A stretch of DNA of 64,000 bases from Hylemonella gracilis ATCC 19624 (GCF_000211835.1 NZ_AEGR01000032.1:1-64000), one strand, 5' to 3'. Positions 1-9,698 are shown, numbered from the stretch's first letter. Notes: generated by a model not told the origin, from the sequence alone. A program made the numbers and translations.

Positions 1-59
1 CGGCTGCGCCGTGCAGCGCTGGCGCGCTGGTGTCCGTTTTGATGAAACAGACAACTCAT
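1..59 (-). CDS. murG: Probable MurG, N-terminal fragment cut by window edge
   Basis: An ATG at 59-57 overlaps the ftsW stop (ATGA) and opens a frame running off the window, encoding [19 protein letters not shown]. Only 19 codons are visible, so MurG (the N-acetylglucosaminyl transferase that completes lipid II on the inner membrane) is inferred from dcw gene order: murG normally follows ftsW. MurG proteins usually begin close to a GGTGGH glycine-rich loop, which has not appeared in these residues. Either the protein has an N-terminal extension or the true start lies further downstream. The GGAGG Shine-Dalgarno sequence just upstream supports initiation here, although the site is inside a hairpin. 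Confidence 0.6.
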   Translation of the reverse strand, partial: MSCLFHQNGHQRASAARRS

Positions 60-89
60 GCCCGGCCTCCGTGCATGAGTTGTCTGTTT
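45..89 (-). promoter_or_regulatory. 17-bp hairpin over the ftsW/murG translation junction
   Basis: Bases 45-61 are an exact inverted copy of 73-89, giving a perfect 17-bp stem with an 11-nt loop (62-72). Read as mRNA, the loop contains the GGAGG ribosome-binding site of murG, and the distal arm contains the ftsW stop and murG start. The fold would hide the start codon while leaving the Shine-Dalgarno sequence in the loop. A ribosome finishing ftsW would open it, so it could enforce translational coupling. The pairing is seen directly; the regulatory role is inference. Confidence 0.6.
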
Positions 90-1600
90 TCATAGTCCAC
101 GCGCAGGACGAGCGCGATCGCGATCAGGTTCATCAGAATCGCCGAGCCTCCGTAGCTCATGAAAGGCAAAGTCAGTCCCTTGGTGGGGAGGGCACCCAGG
201 TTCACACCCATGTTGATGAAGGCCTGGAAGCCGATCCAGATGCCCACGCCCTGCGCCACCAAGCCGGCGAACACGCGGTCGAGGGCGATGGCTTGGCGGC
301 CGATGTGCATGATGCGACGCGTCAACCAAAAGAAGAGCGCGGCCAGGGTCAGCACGCCGATCAGGCCGAACTCCTCGCCGATCACGGCCAGCAGGAAGTC
401 GGTGTGCGCCTCGGGCAGCCAATGGAGTTTCTCCACGCTGCCGCCCAGGCCCACGCCGAAAATCTGACCACGGCCGAACGCGATCAAGGCGTGGGAGAGC
501 TGGTAGCCCTTGCCCAGCGCGTGCTGCTCGCTCCAAGGATCGAGGTAGGCGAAGATGCGCTCGCGCCGCCATTCGCTGGCGGCGATCATCAGCACGAAGG
601 CGACCAGCAGGATGCTGGCGATCAGGAAGGACATGCGGGCGTTGACACCGCCCAGGAAGAGGATGCCCATGGCGATGACGGCGATCACCATGAAGGCCCC
701 CATGTCAGGCTCGGCCAGCAGCAGCACACCGATCAGCGCCACCGCCAGGCCCATGGGCGCGACGGCGCGGAAGAAATGCTCCTTCACCTCCATCTTGCGC
801 ACCATGTAGCCCGCCGCGTACAGCAGCACCGCGAGCTTGGCCGCCTCGGAAGGCTGGAAGTTCATGAACCCCAGCGAGAACCAGCGCCGCGCGCCATTGA
901 CCTCGCGTCCCACGCCTGGCACCAGCACCAGCGCGAGCAGCAGCAAGGAGCCCAGCAGCAGCCACGGCGCGAACAGTTCCCAGCGGTCCATGGGAACGCG
1001 GAACGCGATCACGGCGAGCACGATGCCCGCGCACAGCGCCACGGCATGGCGCAGCAAGAAGTAACCTTGTCCGTATTGTGCGAACCGCGGGTTGTCCGGC
1101 AAGGCGATGGTGGCGGAATACACCATGATCAGCCCCCAGGCCAGCAAGGCGACCAGCACGCCGAGCAGGGCTTGGTCGAACGCCATCAGCCGCGCGGGCA
1201 ATCCGCCATCGCCCTGCCCATAAAGGTAGCTGCGCTGCGTGGAACCCATGTCGAGGGCGCCGCCGCCAAACGCTGCGGGACCAAAAGTGCTGTTGCCGAA
1301 GTTGCTGGCGCCAAAGTTGCTGGAGCCAAAACCCGTGCCGGCGCCATAGACACCGAGCTTGACGGGCAGCTCCATGGGCGGCTCGTTCTCCTCCTGCGAG
1401 GCGGGCACACCACGCCGGCCTTGCCAGCGACCGCGCAACCCTTGCCAGGCCAGGCGCGCACCACCGGACACCACGCGCCACACATGGCCCGCGGCCGTGC
1501 TCATCAGCCCTCCCAGGGACGCGGCCATCGCGCCCAGATGCGACATCGCCTTGGCCCCCAGGCGAGACGGCATGCCTTGACCCTCGGTGCGGAGGTTCAC
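56..1600 (-). CDS. ftsW: FtsW, septal peptidoglycan glycosyltransferase (SEDS family)
   Basis: A polytopic inner-membrane SEDS protein that polymerises lipid II at the septum together with FtsI. The SEDS core begins near residue 135 and shows the family sequence around '[16 protein letters not shown]' and the '[13 protein letters not shown]' and 'MSYGGSA' segments. The GTG start at 1600-1598 overlaps the murD stop (GTGA) and has a strong GGGAGGTGA ribosome-binding site upstream. At 514 residues it is about 100 longer than E. coli FtsW. The excess is a cytoplasmic N-terminal tail, positive and low in complexity, with five FG-containing pentapeptides at residues 91-115. A start at a later ATG (MPSRLG, 1573) is possible but would keep that tail. 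Confidence 0.95.
   Translation of the reverse strand: MNLRTEGQGMPSRLGAKAMSHLGAMAASLGGLMSTAAGHVWRVVSGGARLAWQGLRGRWQGRRGVPASQEENEPPMELPVKLGVYGAGTGFGSSNFGASNFGNSTFGPAAFGGGALDMGSTQRSYLYGQGDGGLPARLMAFDQALLGVLVALLAWGLIMVYSATIALPDNPRFAQYGQGYFLLRHAVALCAGIVLAVIAFRVPMDRWELFAPWLLLGSLLLLALVLVPGVGREVNGARRWFSLGFMNFQPSEAAKLAVLLYAAGYMVRKMEVKEHFFRAVAPMGLAVALIGVLLLAEPDMGAFMVIAVIAMGILFLGGVNARMSFLIASILLVAFVLMIAASEWRRERIFAYLDPWSEQHALGKGYQLSHALIAFGRGQIFGVGLGGSVEKLHWLPEAHTDFLLAVIGEEFGLIGVLTLAALFFWLTRRIMHIGRQAIALDRVFAGLVAQGVGIWIGFQAFINMGVNLGALPTKGLTLPFMSYGGSAILMNLIAIALVLRVDYENRQLMHGGRA
1256..1330 (-). repeat. Five tandem FGxxx pentapeptide codons in the FtsW tail
   Basis: Residues 91-115 of FtsW read [20 protein letters not shown] and FGGGA, a strict 15-nt period. 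Shifted by two residues the units are [15 protein letters not shown] and AAFGG, which resembles the A(D/N)(L/F)xx pattern of pentapeptide-repeat proteins. Five units are too few for a stable pentapeptide helix, so it may simply be a flexible linker created by minisatellite expansion. Confidence 0.7.
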
Positions 1601-3567
1601 AACTCACCTCCCGCATCCTGGGCCAGCGCCCGCACCGCCTCGACGAAAACGCGCGCGCGGTGCTCGTAGTTGTCGAACATGTCGAAGCTCGCGCACGCGG
1701 GCGAGAGCAACACCGCATCGCCCCCGCGCGCCTGCGCGCTCGCCTGACGCACGGCATCGGCCATGTCCCTGGCGTCCAGCAGGGGCACGCCGCTGTCCTG
1801 CACGGCGGCGCGGATCTGGGGCGCGTCGCGACCGATCAGGATGGCCGCGCGCGCGTAGCGCCGCACCGGATCAGCGAGCGGAGAGAAGTCCTGCCCCTTG
1901 CCCTCGCCTCCCAAGATCACGACGATGCGTGGGCCCGAGGCTTGGCCCACCAGATCGGGCTCCTCCGCGGCGGGCCGCGTGTTCATGGCCTCCCCCAGGC
2001 CGACCAGCGCCGCCACGGTCGCGCCCACGTTCGTGCCCTTGCTGTCGTCCACGTACTCGACCTCGCGCACGATGGCCACGGGCGCCACGCGATGGGGTTC
2101 GCCCCGGTACTCGCGCAGCCCAAACAACAGCGGTCCCAGAGGGCAACCCGCGGCCTGGGCCAAGGCAAGCGCCGCCAGGGCATTGGTCGCGTTGTGGCGC
2201 CCCCGGATACGCAGGGCGTCGGCAGGCAGCAAGCGTTGGATGAACAGCTCGTCATCCTGCGCGTCGATCGGGTTCTTGCGGCGCTTTTGCGTTTCGTCCG
2301 CGTCCTGGGCTCGCACCAGCCAGGTCATGCCATTGACCTGCTCCAGGCCGTAGTCGCCCGGACGGCGCGGCATGCCCACGCCAAAGCTGACCGTGGCGCG
2401 CGCGCGCGCCTTGTTGGCGCGGGTCTTTTCGCCGACCGGCGCGGCGACCATGGCAAGCACGGACGGATCGTCCCGGTTGACCACGGCCACTGCCTGTTTG
2501 CCGTAGACGCGCGCCTTGGCTGCGGCATAGGCCGCCATGTCGGGATGCCAATCGAGGTGGTCTTGCGTGAGGTTGAGCACCACGGCGGCGGTCGGCTCGA
2601 AGCCTTGAACCTCGTCCAGCTGAAAGCTGGACAGCTCCAACACCCAGACCTCGGGCAAAGGCACGCCTTGCCGCGCCTGTGCGTCGAGCTTCTCGCTCAG
2701 CACATCCAGCAGGTTGGGGCCGATGTTGCCCGCGACGGCCACGGTCTTGCCCGCCTGCTCCACCAGCAAGGCGGTCAGCGCCGTGGTCGTCGTCTTGCCA
2801 TTGGTGCCGGTGATGGCCAGCACCTTGGGCCGGTAGCCCGCGGACGGGTTCGCGCCGTCCCGCTGAGCTTGGAGGTCGCGCAGCGCATGCGCGAACACAT
2901 CGAGTTCTCCACCGGTCCACAAGCCACGCGCGCGCGCGGCCTGCCACACCGGCGCCACCTGCGCGGGCGACAAGCCCGGGCTCTTGAAGACGGCGCGCAC
3001 GTCACCCTGCTCCACGCCCTCGACCAGGGCCGCGCTGAATTCACCCGCGATGAAGTGGGCCTGCGGCAGCTCGGCGCGCAGGGTGGCCAGCTGCGGCGGC
3101 GCGGCACGCGTGTCGGCCACGCTCACGCGCGCGCCTTGGCGCGCGCACCAGCGCGCGAGGGCCAAGCCCGACGCACCCAGGCCCAGCACCAGCACGTGCG
3201 AACCTTGCAAGGCGGAGACCGGCGCGGCAGGGGTTTTCTCGCTGCCTTCGGCTGGATCGTCCTCGGCGCCCACAGCCCCCAGATCGTCCTCGGCGGACGA
3301 TGCAAACAGCTCGCCCGTGCCCGGCGTGGCCTCAGCGGGTTCAGTCGTGGCGATGGAGGCCGAGGCACTTGGCGCGCCATCGGCCGCGGCCCCCTCGGCG
3401 AACAGCGCGGCCACGAAGGCGGCCGCCTCGCGTCCGGCGGTCAGCGTGTCCATGCCCGGCACGGTGTGCGTGCGTCCCCCAGGCGGTGCCGATGGCGCGC
3501 CTGCCAACGACGCTTGCGCGGGCGCCGGCATCGGGGTGGACGGGGATGGGGACTCTTCGGAGTTCAT
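1597..3567 (-). CDS. murD: MurD, UDP-MurNAc-L-Ala:D-Glu ligase, with N-terminal extension
   Basis: Cytoplasmic Mur ligase adding D-glutamate to UDP-MurNAc-L-alanine. The Rossmann-like N-terminal domain begins near residue 119 ([13 protein letters not shown]). The ATP loop GTNGKT is at residues 254-259 and is followed by the ELSSFQL segment typical of MurD. At 656 residues it is far longer than the usual 440-550. Residues 1-118 are rich in Ala, Glu, Ser and Pro and match no domain I know. An Ala/Gln-rich insertion also precedes the ATP domain. The ATG at 3567 lies just after the mraY stop with no clear Shine-Dalgarno sequence, so coupled reinitiation or an internal start are both possible. The gene overlaps ftsW by 4 nt. 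Confidence 0.93.
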   Translation of the reverse strand: MNSEESPSPSTPMPAPAQASLAGAPSAPPGGRTHTVPGMDTLTAGREAAAFVAALFAEGAAADGAPSASASIATTEPAEATPGTGELFASSAEDDLGAVGAEDDPAEGSEKTPAAPVSALQGSHVLVLGLGASGLALARWCARQGARVSVADTRAAPPQLATLRAELPQAHFIAGEFSAALVEGVEQGDVRAVFKSPGLSPAQVAPVWQAARARGLWTGGELDVFAHALRDLQAQRDGANPSAGYRPKVLAITGTNGKTTTTALTALLVEQAGKTVAVAGNIGPNLLDVLSEKLDAQARQGVPLPEVWVLELSSFQLDEVQGFEPTAAVVLNLTQDHLDWHPDMAAYAAAKARVYGKQAVAVVNRDDPSVLAMVAAPVGEKTRANKARARATVSFGVGMPRRPGDYGLEQVNGMTWLVRAQDADETQKRRKNPIDAQDDELFIQRLLPADALRIRGRHNATNALAALALAQAAGCPLGPLLFGLREYRGEPHRVAPVAIVREVEYVDDSKGTNVGATVAALVGLGEAMNTRPAAEEPDLVGQASGPRIVVILGGEGKGQDFSPLADPVRRYARAAILIGRDAPQIRAAVQDSGVPLLDARDMADAVRQASAQARGGDAVLLSPACASFDMFDNYEHRARVFVEAVRALAQDAGGEL

Positions 3568-3577
3568 CAGGATCGTT

Positions 3578-4753
3578 TCAACGCAATTTCAGGGTGGCGA
3601 GGCCGGCCAGGCACAGCAGCATGGTGATGATCCAGAAGCGCACGACGACCTGCGTTTCCTTCCAGCCGTTCTTCTCGAAATGGTGGTGCAGCGGGGCCAT
3701 CTTCAAGAGGCGGCGGCCCTCACCGTATTTGCGCTTGGTGTATTTGAAATAACTCACCTGCAACATCACCGACACCGCCTCGGCCACGAAGATGCCGCCC
3801 ATGATGGCCAGCACGATCTCTTGCCGCACGATGACGGCGATGGTGCCCAAGGCACCGCCCAAGGCCAGCGCACCCACGTCGCCCATGAACACCTGAGCCG
3901 GGTGCGCGTTGAACCAGAGGAAGGCCAAGCCGGCGCCCGCCATCGCGGCGCAGAAGATCAGCAGCTCGCCCGACCCGGGGATGTAGGGGAAAAGCAGGTA
4001 TTTGGAATAGAAGATGCTGCCGCTGACGTAGGCGAAGACACCCAACGCCGAACCCACCATCACCACCGGCATGATGGCCAGGCCATCCAATCCGTCCGTC
4101 AGGTTCACCGCGTTGCTCGCGCCCACGATCACCAGGTAGCTCAGCACGACAAAGCCGACCACGCCCAGCGGGTAGCTGACCTGCTTGAAGAAGGGCAGCA
4201 GCAGCCCGGCCTTGGGCGGCAAGGTCACCTCGCCGGCCCTGACCCAGGTCATCAGCAGCTCCCACACGCTTTGGCTGCTGTCGGCCGAAATCGCGAACAC
4301 CAGGTAGAACGCCGCGACGATGCCGATCAGCGATTGCCAAAAATACTTCTCGCGCGAGCGCATGCCCTCCGGGTCCTTGCGCACGACCTTGCGCCAGTCG
4401 TCGACCCAGCCGATGGCGCCGAAGCCCAAGGTCACGAACAGCACTGCCCAGACGAAACGGTTGCCCAGGTCAAACCACAGCAAGGTGGAGACCGCGATGG
4501 CCAGCAGGATGAGCACGCCACCCATGGTGGGGGTGCCGCTCTTGACCAGGTGCGTCTGCATGGCGTATTCCCGCACGGGCTGACCGATCTTGAGCGCCGT
4601 CAGGCGACGGATCACGCGAGGCCCGGCGATCAAGCCGATGAACAGCGCCGTCACCGCCGCCAGAACGGCGCGCAGCGTGAGGTACTGGAAGACACGCAGA
4701 AAACCCAATTCAGGGTACAGCGTCTGGAGCCATTGGGTCAGGCTCAGCAGCAT
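3578..4753 (-). CDS. mraY: MraY, phospho-MurNAc-pentapeptide transferase
   Basis: Integral membrane enzyme transferring phospho-MurNAc-pentapeptide from UDP to undecaprenyl phosphate, making lipid I. Its 391 residues include about ten hydrophobic segments and the catalytic signatures: GTPTMGG near the N-terminus, the '[10 protein letters not shown]' aspartate motif, '[12 protein letters not shown]', and the C-terminal 'PLHHHFE' histidine motif. Length and architecture are normal. The ATG has a strong AAGGAGG ribosome-binding site. It lies 15 bp after murF and 10 bp before murD. Confidence 0.98.
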   Translation of the reverse strand: MLLSLTQWLQTLYPELGFLRVFQYLTLRAVLAAVTALFIGLIAGPRVIRRLTALKIGQPVREYAMQTHLVKSGTPTMGGVLILLAIAVSTLLWFDLGNRFVWAVLFVTLGFGAIGWVDDWRKVVRKDPEGMRSREKYFWQSLIGIVAAFYLVFAISADSSQSVWELLMTWVRAGEVTLPPKAGLLLPFFKQVSYPLGVVGFVVLSYLVIVGASNAVNLTDGLDGLAIMPVVMVGSALGVFAYVSGSIFYSKYLLFPYIPGSGELLIFCAAMAGAGLAFLWFNAHPAQVFMGDVGALALGGALGTIAVIVRQEIVLAIMGGIFVAEAVSVMLQVSYFKYTKRKYGEGRRLLKMAPLHHHFEKNGWKETQVVVRFWIITMLLCLAGLATLKLR

Positions 4754-4768
4754 GTGGGGCCTCCTTGT

Positions 4769-6259
4769 TCAGGACGAAGCAGCATGTTGTATTTCCTTTT
4801 CCATGGCGGCGTAGGCCTGGATGGCCTGCACCACGCGTTCCATCTTCATGAAGCGAGAGCCCTTGACAAGCACGCTGTGCACCTGAGGCAGGCTGGCCAG
4901 CACGACGAGGTTCAAGGCATCGATGTCCTGACCATGGTGCATGCCGCCCGTGAAAGCCTGGGTGGTGGCCTCGCTCATCTCGCCCAGCGTGTGCAGCAGC
5001 TCGATGCCGCGCGCACGCGCATAGGTGCCGACCTCGGCATGAAAACGCGGCCCCTCCTGGCCGACCTCCCCCATGTCCCCCAGCACCAGCAGGCGAGGAC
5101 CAGGCAGGCTGGCCAACACATCGATGGCGGCGCGCACTGAATCTGGATTCGCGTTGTAGGTGTCGTCGATCAAGGTCAGCTCCCGGCCCGCGACCGGCAG
5201 GCGCAGCGCCCGTGACCGGCCCGAGACGGGCTCGAAGGACTCCAGACCCCGCGCGATGGCATTCAGGGGCACGCCCGCCGCCAGGGCGCAGGCCGCCGCG
5301 GCCAAGGCGTTCTTCACGTTGTGCAGACCCGCCACGCGCAACGTGAAGCGCAAGGCACCCGCGGGCGTGCGTGCTTGCACTTCCCAGCGCCCGCCCTTGT
5401 CGTCGACCTGCCATTGCGGCGCCGCCAGCGCAGGGTCGGCGCAATGCAGATCGGCCGCCGCGTCGTTGACGGAGAACGTCAGGCGACTGCGCGCGCCAGC
5501 CAACTCATGCCAGATGCCGGTGTAGGCGTCATCGGACGGGAACACGGCGACGCCATCGGCCCCCAGGGCCGAGATCACCGCGCCGTTCTCGCGCGCCACC
5601 GCCTCGATGCTGTGCATGAATTCCTGGTGCTCGCGCTGCGCGTTGTTGACCAGCGCCACGGTGGGCCGAGTGATGGCCGCAAGTTCGGCGATCTCGCCCG
5701 GATGGTTCATGCCCAACTCAACCACGGCCAGCTCATGCCGGGGACGCAGGCGCAGCAGGGTGAGCGGCACGCCAATGTCGTTGTTGAAATTGCCCTCGGT
5801 GGCCAGCATGGTCTGCGGCTTGTGCGCGCGCAGGATGGCCGCCGTCATCTGCGTCACCGTGGTCTTGCCGTTGCTGCCCGTGACGGCGATCAGCGGCAGG
5901 CGATGTCCGCGCGCGATGTGCTGCCGCCAGCCCTGGGCCAATTGGCCCAGCGCGCGCCGGGTGTCGCTCACGACGATCCCAGGCAATTGCGCTTGGCGCA
6001 GGGCCGCGGCATCGCTGCACAGGGCCGCGACCGCACCCGCGGCGCGGGCCTGGGCCAGAAACGCGTTGCCATCGAAACGGTCGCCCCGCAAGGCCACGAA
6101 CAGATCACCCTCGCGCAGGGTGCGTGAGTCCGTGTGAACACGCCGCACGCGGACTTCGTCCACGGCGGGGCCGCCCGCCTCGTCGGCCAGCAGCTGTGCA
6201 TTGCCAAGCCAGGGCAGTATGTCGCGCAGGCCGAACATGGGTTCCGTGATGTCGTTCAT
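4769..6259 (-). CDS. murF: MurF, UDP-MurNAc-tripeptide:D-Ala-D-Ala ligase
   Basis: Cytoplasmic ligase attaching D-Ala-D-Ala to the UDP-MurNAc-tripeptide, the last soluble precursor step. The N-terminal substrate domain carries the HTDSR motif near residue 42, the ATP loop GSNGKT is at 128-133, and the C-terminal domain has 'LIDDTYNANPDS'. At 496 residues it is slightly longer than E. coli MurF (452). Its ATG (6259-6257) overlaps the murE stop as ATGA, so translation is coupled. Confidence 0.97.
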   Translation of the reverse strand: MNDITEPMFGLRDILPWLGNAQLLADEAGGPAVDEVRVRRVHTDSRTLREGDLFVALRGDRFDGNAFLAQARAAGAVAALCSDAAALRQAQLPGIVVSDTRRALGQLAQGWRQHIARGHRLPLIAVTGSNGKTTVTQMTAAILRAHKPQTMLATEGNFNNDIGVPLTLLRLRPRHELAVVELGMNHPGEIAELAAITRPTVALVNNAQREHQEFMHSIEAVARENGAVISALGADGVAVFPSDDAYTGIWHELAGARSRLTFSVNDAAADLHCADPALAAPQWQVDDKGGRWEVQARTPAGALRFTLRVAGLHNVKNALAAAACALAAGVPLNAIARGLESFEPVSGRSRALRLPVAGRELTLIDDTYNANPDSVRAAIDVLASLPGPRLLVLGDMGEVGQEGPRFHAEVGTYARARGIELLHTLGEMSEATTQAFTGGMHHGQDIDALNLVVLASLPQVHSVLVKGSRFMKMERVVQAIQAYAAMEKEIQHAASS

Positions 6260-7920
6260 GCTCTAGCTCCTTCGGGGCTCGACCGGCGCGCGGTCCACGC
6301 GTGCAGGGCCGCGCTGACCTGTTGGCGGTCCGAGAATGGCCGGCGCACGCCCGCTGTTTCTTGGTAGTCCTCATGCCCCTTACCCGCCACCAGCACCACG
6401 TCCGGTGCTTGCGCGGCGGCCAAGGCGCGGGCGATCGCCACGGCGCGGTCCGGTTCAACCCAAGCGTCGCAGCCAGGGGGCAATCCGCGTTGGATCTGTT
6501 CGATGATGGCTTGCGGCGGCTCGCTGCGCGGGTTGTCGCTGGTCAGGACCACGCGGTCCGCGTGCCGCGCGGCGGCCTCGCCCATCAGGGGCCGCTTGAC
6601 CGGATCACGGTCGCCGCCGCAGCCGAAGACACACCACAAACGGCCGCCACGCTGCGCCGCCAGCGGACGCAGCGCCTGAAGAATCTGAGCCAAGGCGTCG
6701 GGGGTGTGGGCGTAGTCGACCACGGCCAGAGGGGTGTTGCCCCCCACGCTCGGCACTGCCGTGTCCTCGCTGCCCCCCGAGGGGATGTTCGCTTGCTTGG
6801 GGCGGCCCGGCGCGGCGCTCATGCCTCCACTGAAAAACTCCATGCGCCCCGGCACCGGATGCAGCTCGCCACAGGCCGCCACGGCATCCGCCAGCGCGAA
6901 ACCGAGGCAGCGCAGCGTGGCGATCACCCCGAGAAGATTGCTCACGTTGTAGGCACCCAGCGTCCGCGCTTGCAGGCTCGTGGTCTGCGCACCTTCGCAA
7001 ATTTCGAAGCGCAGGCCGTGGGCGGTCATGCGGATGTCGTTGGCGCGCAGGCGGGCGGCGCTGTCGGCGCGCAAGGAGCAAGTCCACAAATCCAGCCCCG
7101 CGCGCGCGGCCAGCGTCCTGGCCAGCTCCGCGCCTTGGGGATCGTCCACGTTGACCACGGCGGCGGGCAGTTGCGGCCACTCGAACAAGGCCGCCTTGGC
7201 CTGCCAGTAGGCGGCCATGCTGCCGTGGTAATCCAGATGGTCTTGCGTGAAGTTGGTGAACAGGGCCACGCGGATGTGGGTGCCGTCCAGGCGTCGCTCC
7301 ACGATGCCGATGGAAGAAGCCTCCAAGGCGCAGGCGGAAAAGCCCTGGTCCGCTAAACGCCGAAGGCTTTGCTGCAAGAGCACGGGGTCGGGCGTGGTCA
7401 GTCCGGTGCCGACGATCTCCTCGGCCGTGGCCGTGACACGCCCTACGCCCAGCGTGCCAATCATGGCGCAGGGAGCGGTGGGACGCAGCGCCGACAGCGC
7501 CTGCGCCAGCCACCAGGCGGTGGACGTCTTGCCATTGGTGCCCGTGATGGCCAACACCTCAAGGGCTTGCGAGGGCTGGCCGTAATAGTTCGCCGCGATC
7601 GGGCCGCTGGCGGCCTTCAAACCTTCGGGGCCGGCGTAGGCCGCGATGCGCTCGGCACGCGCTGAGGCATCCAAGCCATAGGCATCGGCGAAAGCGGCCA
7701 GGCCAGGCGCATCGACCAGGCAGGCGGCCGCACCCTGGGCAAGCGCGGCGGGCACGAAGGCCCGGCCATCGCGCGCCGCGCCAGGCCAGGCGATGAAACC
7801 ATCGCCCGCGCCAACGCGACGGCTGTCGGTGGACAGCTCGCCGCCGCTAGCACCCACGCGTTCGCGCAGCCACTGCGTCGCTTGCGCGGGCGTGTGCAAT
7901 GCAAGCAGCGCGGCCGTCAC
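6256..7920 (-). CDS. murE: MurE, UDP-MurNAc-L-Ala-D-Glu:meso-DAP ligase, carrying a repeat insertion
   Basis: Cytoplasmic Mur ligase adding the third stem-peptide residue. The GTG at 7920-7918 overlaps the ftsI stop (GTGA), following the same overlap pattern as its neighbours; the frame continues upstream but there it only shadows ftsI. The STDSR motif lies near residue 30, the ATP loop GTNGKT at 127-132, and the DNPR motif (in TSDNPRSEPP) marks a meso-diaminopimelate-adding enzyme. The product is 554 residues against about 495 for E. coli. Residues 367-397 are an in-frame 31-residue insertion between the central and C-terminal domains, just before VVDYAHTPDAL, and derive from a dispersed repeat. 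Confidence 0.95.
   Translation of the reverse strand: MTAALLALHTPAQATQWLRERVGASGGELSTDSRRVGAGDGFIAWPGAARDGRAFVPAALAQGAAACLVDAPGLAAFADAYGLDASARAERIAAYAGPEGLKAASGPIAANYYGQPSQALEVLAITGTNGKTSTAWWLAQALSALRPTAPCAMIGTLGVGRVTATAEEIVGTGLTTPDPVLLQQSLRRLADQGFSACALEASSIGIVERRLDGTHIRVALFTNFTQDHLDYHGSMAAYWQAKAALFEWPQLPAAVVNVDDPQGAELARTLAARAGLDLWTCSLRADSAARLRANDIRMTAHGLRFEICEGAQTTSLQARTLGAYNVSNLLGVIATLRCLGFALADAVAACGELHPVPGRMEFFSGGMSAAPGRPKQANIPSGGSEDTAVPSVGGNTPLAVVDYAHTPDALAQILQALRPLAAQRGGRLWCVFGCGGDRDPVKRPLMGEAAARHADRVVLTSDNPRSEPPQAIIEQIQRGLPPGCDAWVEPDRAVAIARALAAAQAPDVVLVAGKGHEDYQETAGVRRPFSDRQQVSAALHAWTARRSSPEGARA
6730..6822 (-). repeat. In-frame dispersed-repeat insertion inside murE
   Basis: These 93 nt begin ATGAGCGCCGC and end shortly after AGCGTGGGGG, with GGGGGCAGCG inside. 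The same start, middle and end blocks occur in the two repeat units between rsmH and ftsL (10100-10332), in the same orientation. It encodes 31 residues (MSAAPGRPKQ...GGNTP) lying between two segments that are contiguous in ordinary MurE proteins, with no stop or frameshift. Confidence 0.7.
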
Positions 7921-9698
7921 AACGCGCCCCCTTTCACCGTCTTGCCTTGGCCGTCCGCGACGATCTGTGGCTTCACGTCCAAGTCGGGCTGCACGCCCAT
8001 GAGGTGCAAGGTCTGCTGCACGGTGTCGCTGAACACGGGAGCAGCCACGTCGCCGCCATAGATGCGGCCCGCGCCGGGCTCGTCGATCATCACGGCCACG
8101 ATGATGCGGGGCTGCTCCACGGGGGCGAGGCCGACGAAGACGCTGCGGTATTTCTTGTTGGAATAGGTGCCGTTGTCGTCCAGCTTGCGGGCCGTGCCGG
8201 TCTTGCCCCCGACCGAATACCCCTGGGCCTGAGCCCGGGTGGCCGTGCCGCCCGCGCTGGTCACCATGCGCAGCATCTGGCGCACCGCGCGCGCGTGCTC
8301 GGATTGAAGCAGGCGCACGCCGCGCGCCGACTGCGCTTCCTCGGCTTCCTCGCCCTGGGTTTTTTGCAAGGTGATGGGGATGATCTCGCCGTCGTGCGCG
8401 AACACGGTGTAAGCCTGCGCCAACTGCACCAAGCTGACGGAGAGGCCGTAGCCATAGCTCATGGTCACGTGCTCGATCGGCTTCCAGCTCTTCCAGGGGC
8501 GCAGCCGGCCACTGACCACGCCGGGGAAGGGCAACTGCGGCCGCTGGCCAAAACCAATCTGGCTGTAGAGCTCCCACAGGTCGCTGGCTGGCATCTGCAA
8601 CGCCAGCTTGGCGATGCCGATGTTGCTGGACTTCTGCACGATCTCCGAGACGGTGAGCACAGGATAAGTGTGGGTGTCGCTGATGACGGCGCCGGCGAAG
8701 CGCATCTGACCATTGCTGCTGATGGCCATGCTGGTCGTCGGCGTGACGATGCCCCGCTCCAAGGCGAGGGCGGCGACGAAGGGCTTGACGGTGGAACCTG
8801 GCTCGAAGGCGTCGGTCAGGGCACTGTTGCGCAGGGCCGCGCTGCCGCGACGCGTCAGGCGATCGGGTGTGTAGCTGGGGTAGTTGGCCATGGCCAGCAT
8901 CTCGCCGCTTTGCGCGTCGAGCACGACCACGCTGCCCGACTGCGCGCGCTGCTCTTGCACGGCCTGCCGCAGCCGCTCGTAGGCGAAGAACTGGATCTTG
9001 CTGTCGATGGACAGGCGCACGTCCCGACCTTCGACCGGCGGGACCTCGGTGCCGACGGCCTCGACCACGCGGCCCAATCGGTCCTTGATGACCCGCCGCG
9101 AACCGGGTTTGCCCGCCAGCGTGTCGTTGAAGGCGAGTTCAACGCCCTCAAGGCCATGGTCCTCGATGCTGGTGAAACCGACCAGGTGCGCCGCGGCCTC
9201 GCCCTCGGGGTACTGGCGTTTGTACTCCTTGGTCTGGTAGATGCCCTTGATGCCCAAGGCGGCCACTTGACGGGCTGTGGGCTCGTCCACCTGACGTTTG
9301 AGCCAGACGAAGGTCTTGTCCTCGGCCTGCAGCTTGCGCTTGACCTCGGCCAGCGGCATGTCGAGCAGGCGGGCGAGTTTCTGCCATTGCTGAGGCTGAT
9401 CTTCCACATCCTCGGGGATGGCCCAGATGCTGGGCGCCAACACGCTGGTGGCCAGCATCTGGCCGTTGCGGTCGAGGATGCGGCCGCGCGTGGCGGGCAA
9501 CTCCAGGGTGCGGGAGTACCGCACCTCGCCCTGCTTCTGGAAAAAGTTGTTCGAGAACACCTGGATGTAGGCGGCGCGCACGGCGAGCACGACGAAAGCC
9601 GCCCCCACCATGGCCACCACCAGCTTGCTGCGCCAGACCGGCGTGCGGCTGGTCAGCAGCGGACTGGTGCTGTAGCGGATCGTGCGCGGGCCGGCCAT
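7917..9698 (-). CDS. ftsI: FtsI (PBP3), septal peptidoglycan transpeptidase
   Basis: Single-pass inner-membrane class B penicillin-binding protein that cross-links septal peptidoglycan with FtsW. A short cytoplasmic segment and a membrane anchor (about residues 25-47) precede the pedestal domain. The transpeptidase domain shows the acylated serine of STVK at residue 302, the SSN triad member, and KTGTAR. Its 593 residues match the family. The ATG shares one base with the ftsL stop (TGATG), and the stop overlaps the murE GTG. Confidence 0.97.
   Translation of the reverse strand: MAGPRTIRYSTSPLLTSRTPVWRSKLVVAMVGAAFVVLAVRAAYIQVFSNNFFQKQGEVRYSRTLELPATRGRILDRNGQMLATSVLAPSIWAIPEDVEDQPQQWQKLARLLDMPLAEVKRKLQAEDKTFVWLKRQVDEPTARQVAALGIKGIYQTKEYKRQYPEGEAAAHLVGFTSIEDHGLEGVELAFNDTLAGKPGSRRVIKDRLGRVVEAVGTEVPPVEGRDVRLSIDSKIQFFAYERLRQAVQEQRAQSGSVVVLDAQSGEMLAMANYPSYTPDRLTRRGSAALRNSALTDAFEPGSTVKPFVAALALERGIVTPTTSMAISSNGQMRFAGAVISDTHTYPVLTVSEIVQKSSNIGIAKLALQMPASDLWELYSQIGFGQRPQLPFPGVVSGRLRPWKSWKPIEHVTMSYGYGLSVSLVQLAQAYTVFAHDGEIIPITLQKTQGEEAEEAQSARGVRLLQSEHARAVRQMLRMVTSAGGTATRAQAQGYSVGGKTGTARKLDDNGTYSNKKYRSVFVGLAPVEQPRIIVAVMIDEPGAGRIYGGDVAAPVFSDTVQQTLHLMGVQPDLDVKPQIVADGQGKTVKGGAL

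Noticed and set aside
11-5140. Long plus-strand open frames opposite ftsW, murD and mraY
   Set aside because: Antisense shadows of the dcw genes with no recognisable domain and His/Gln-rich composition.
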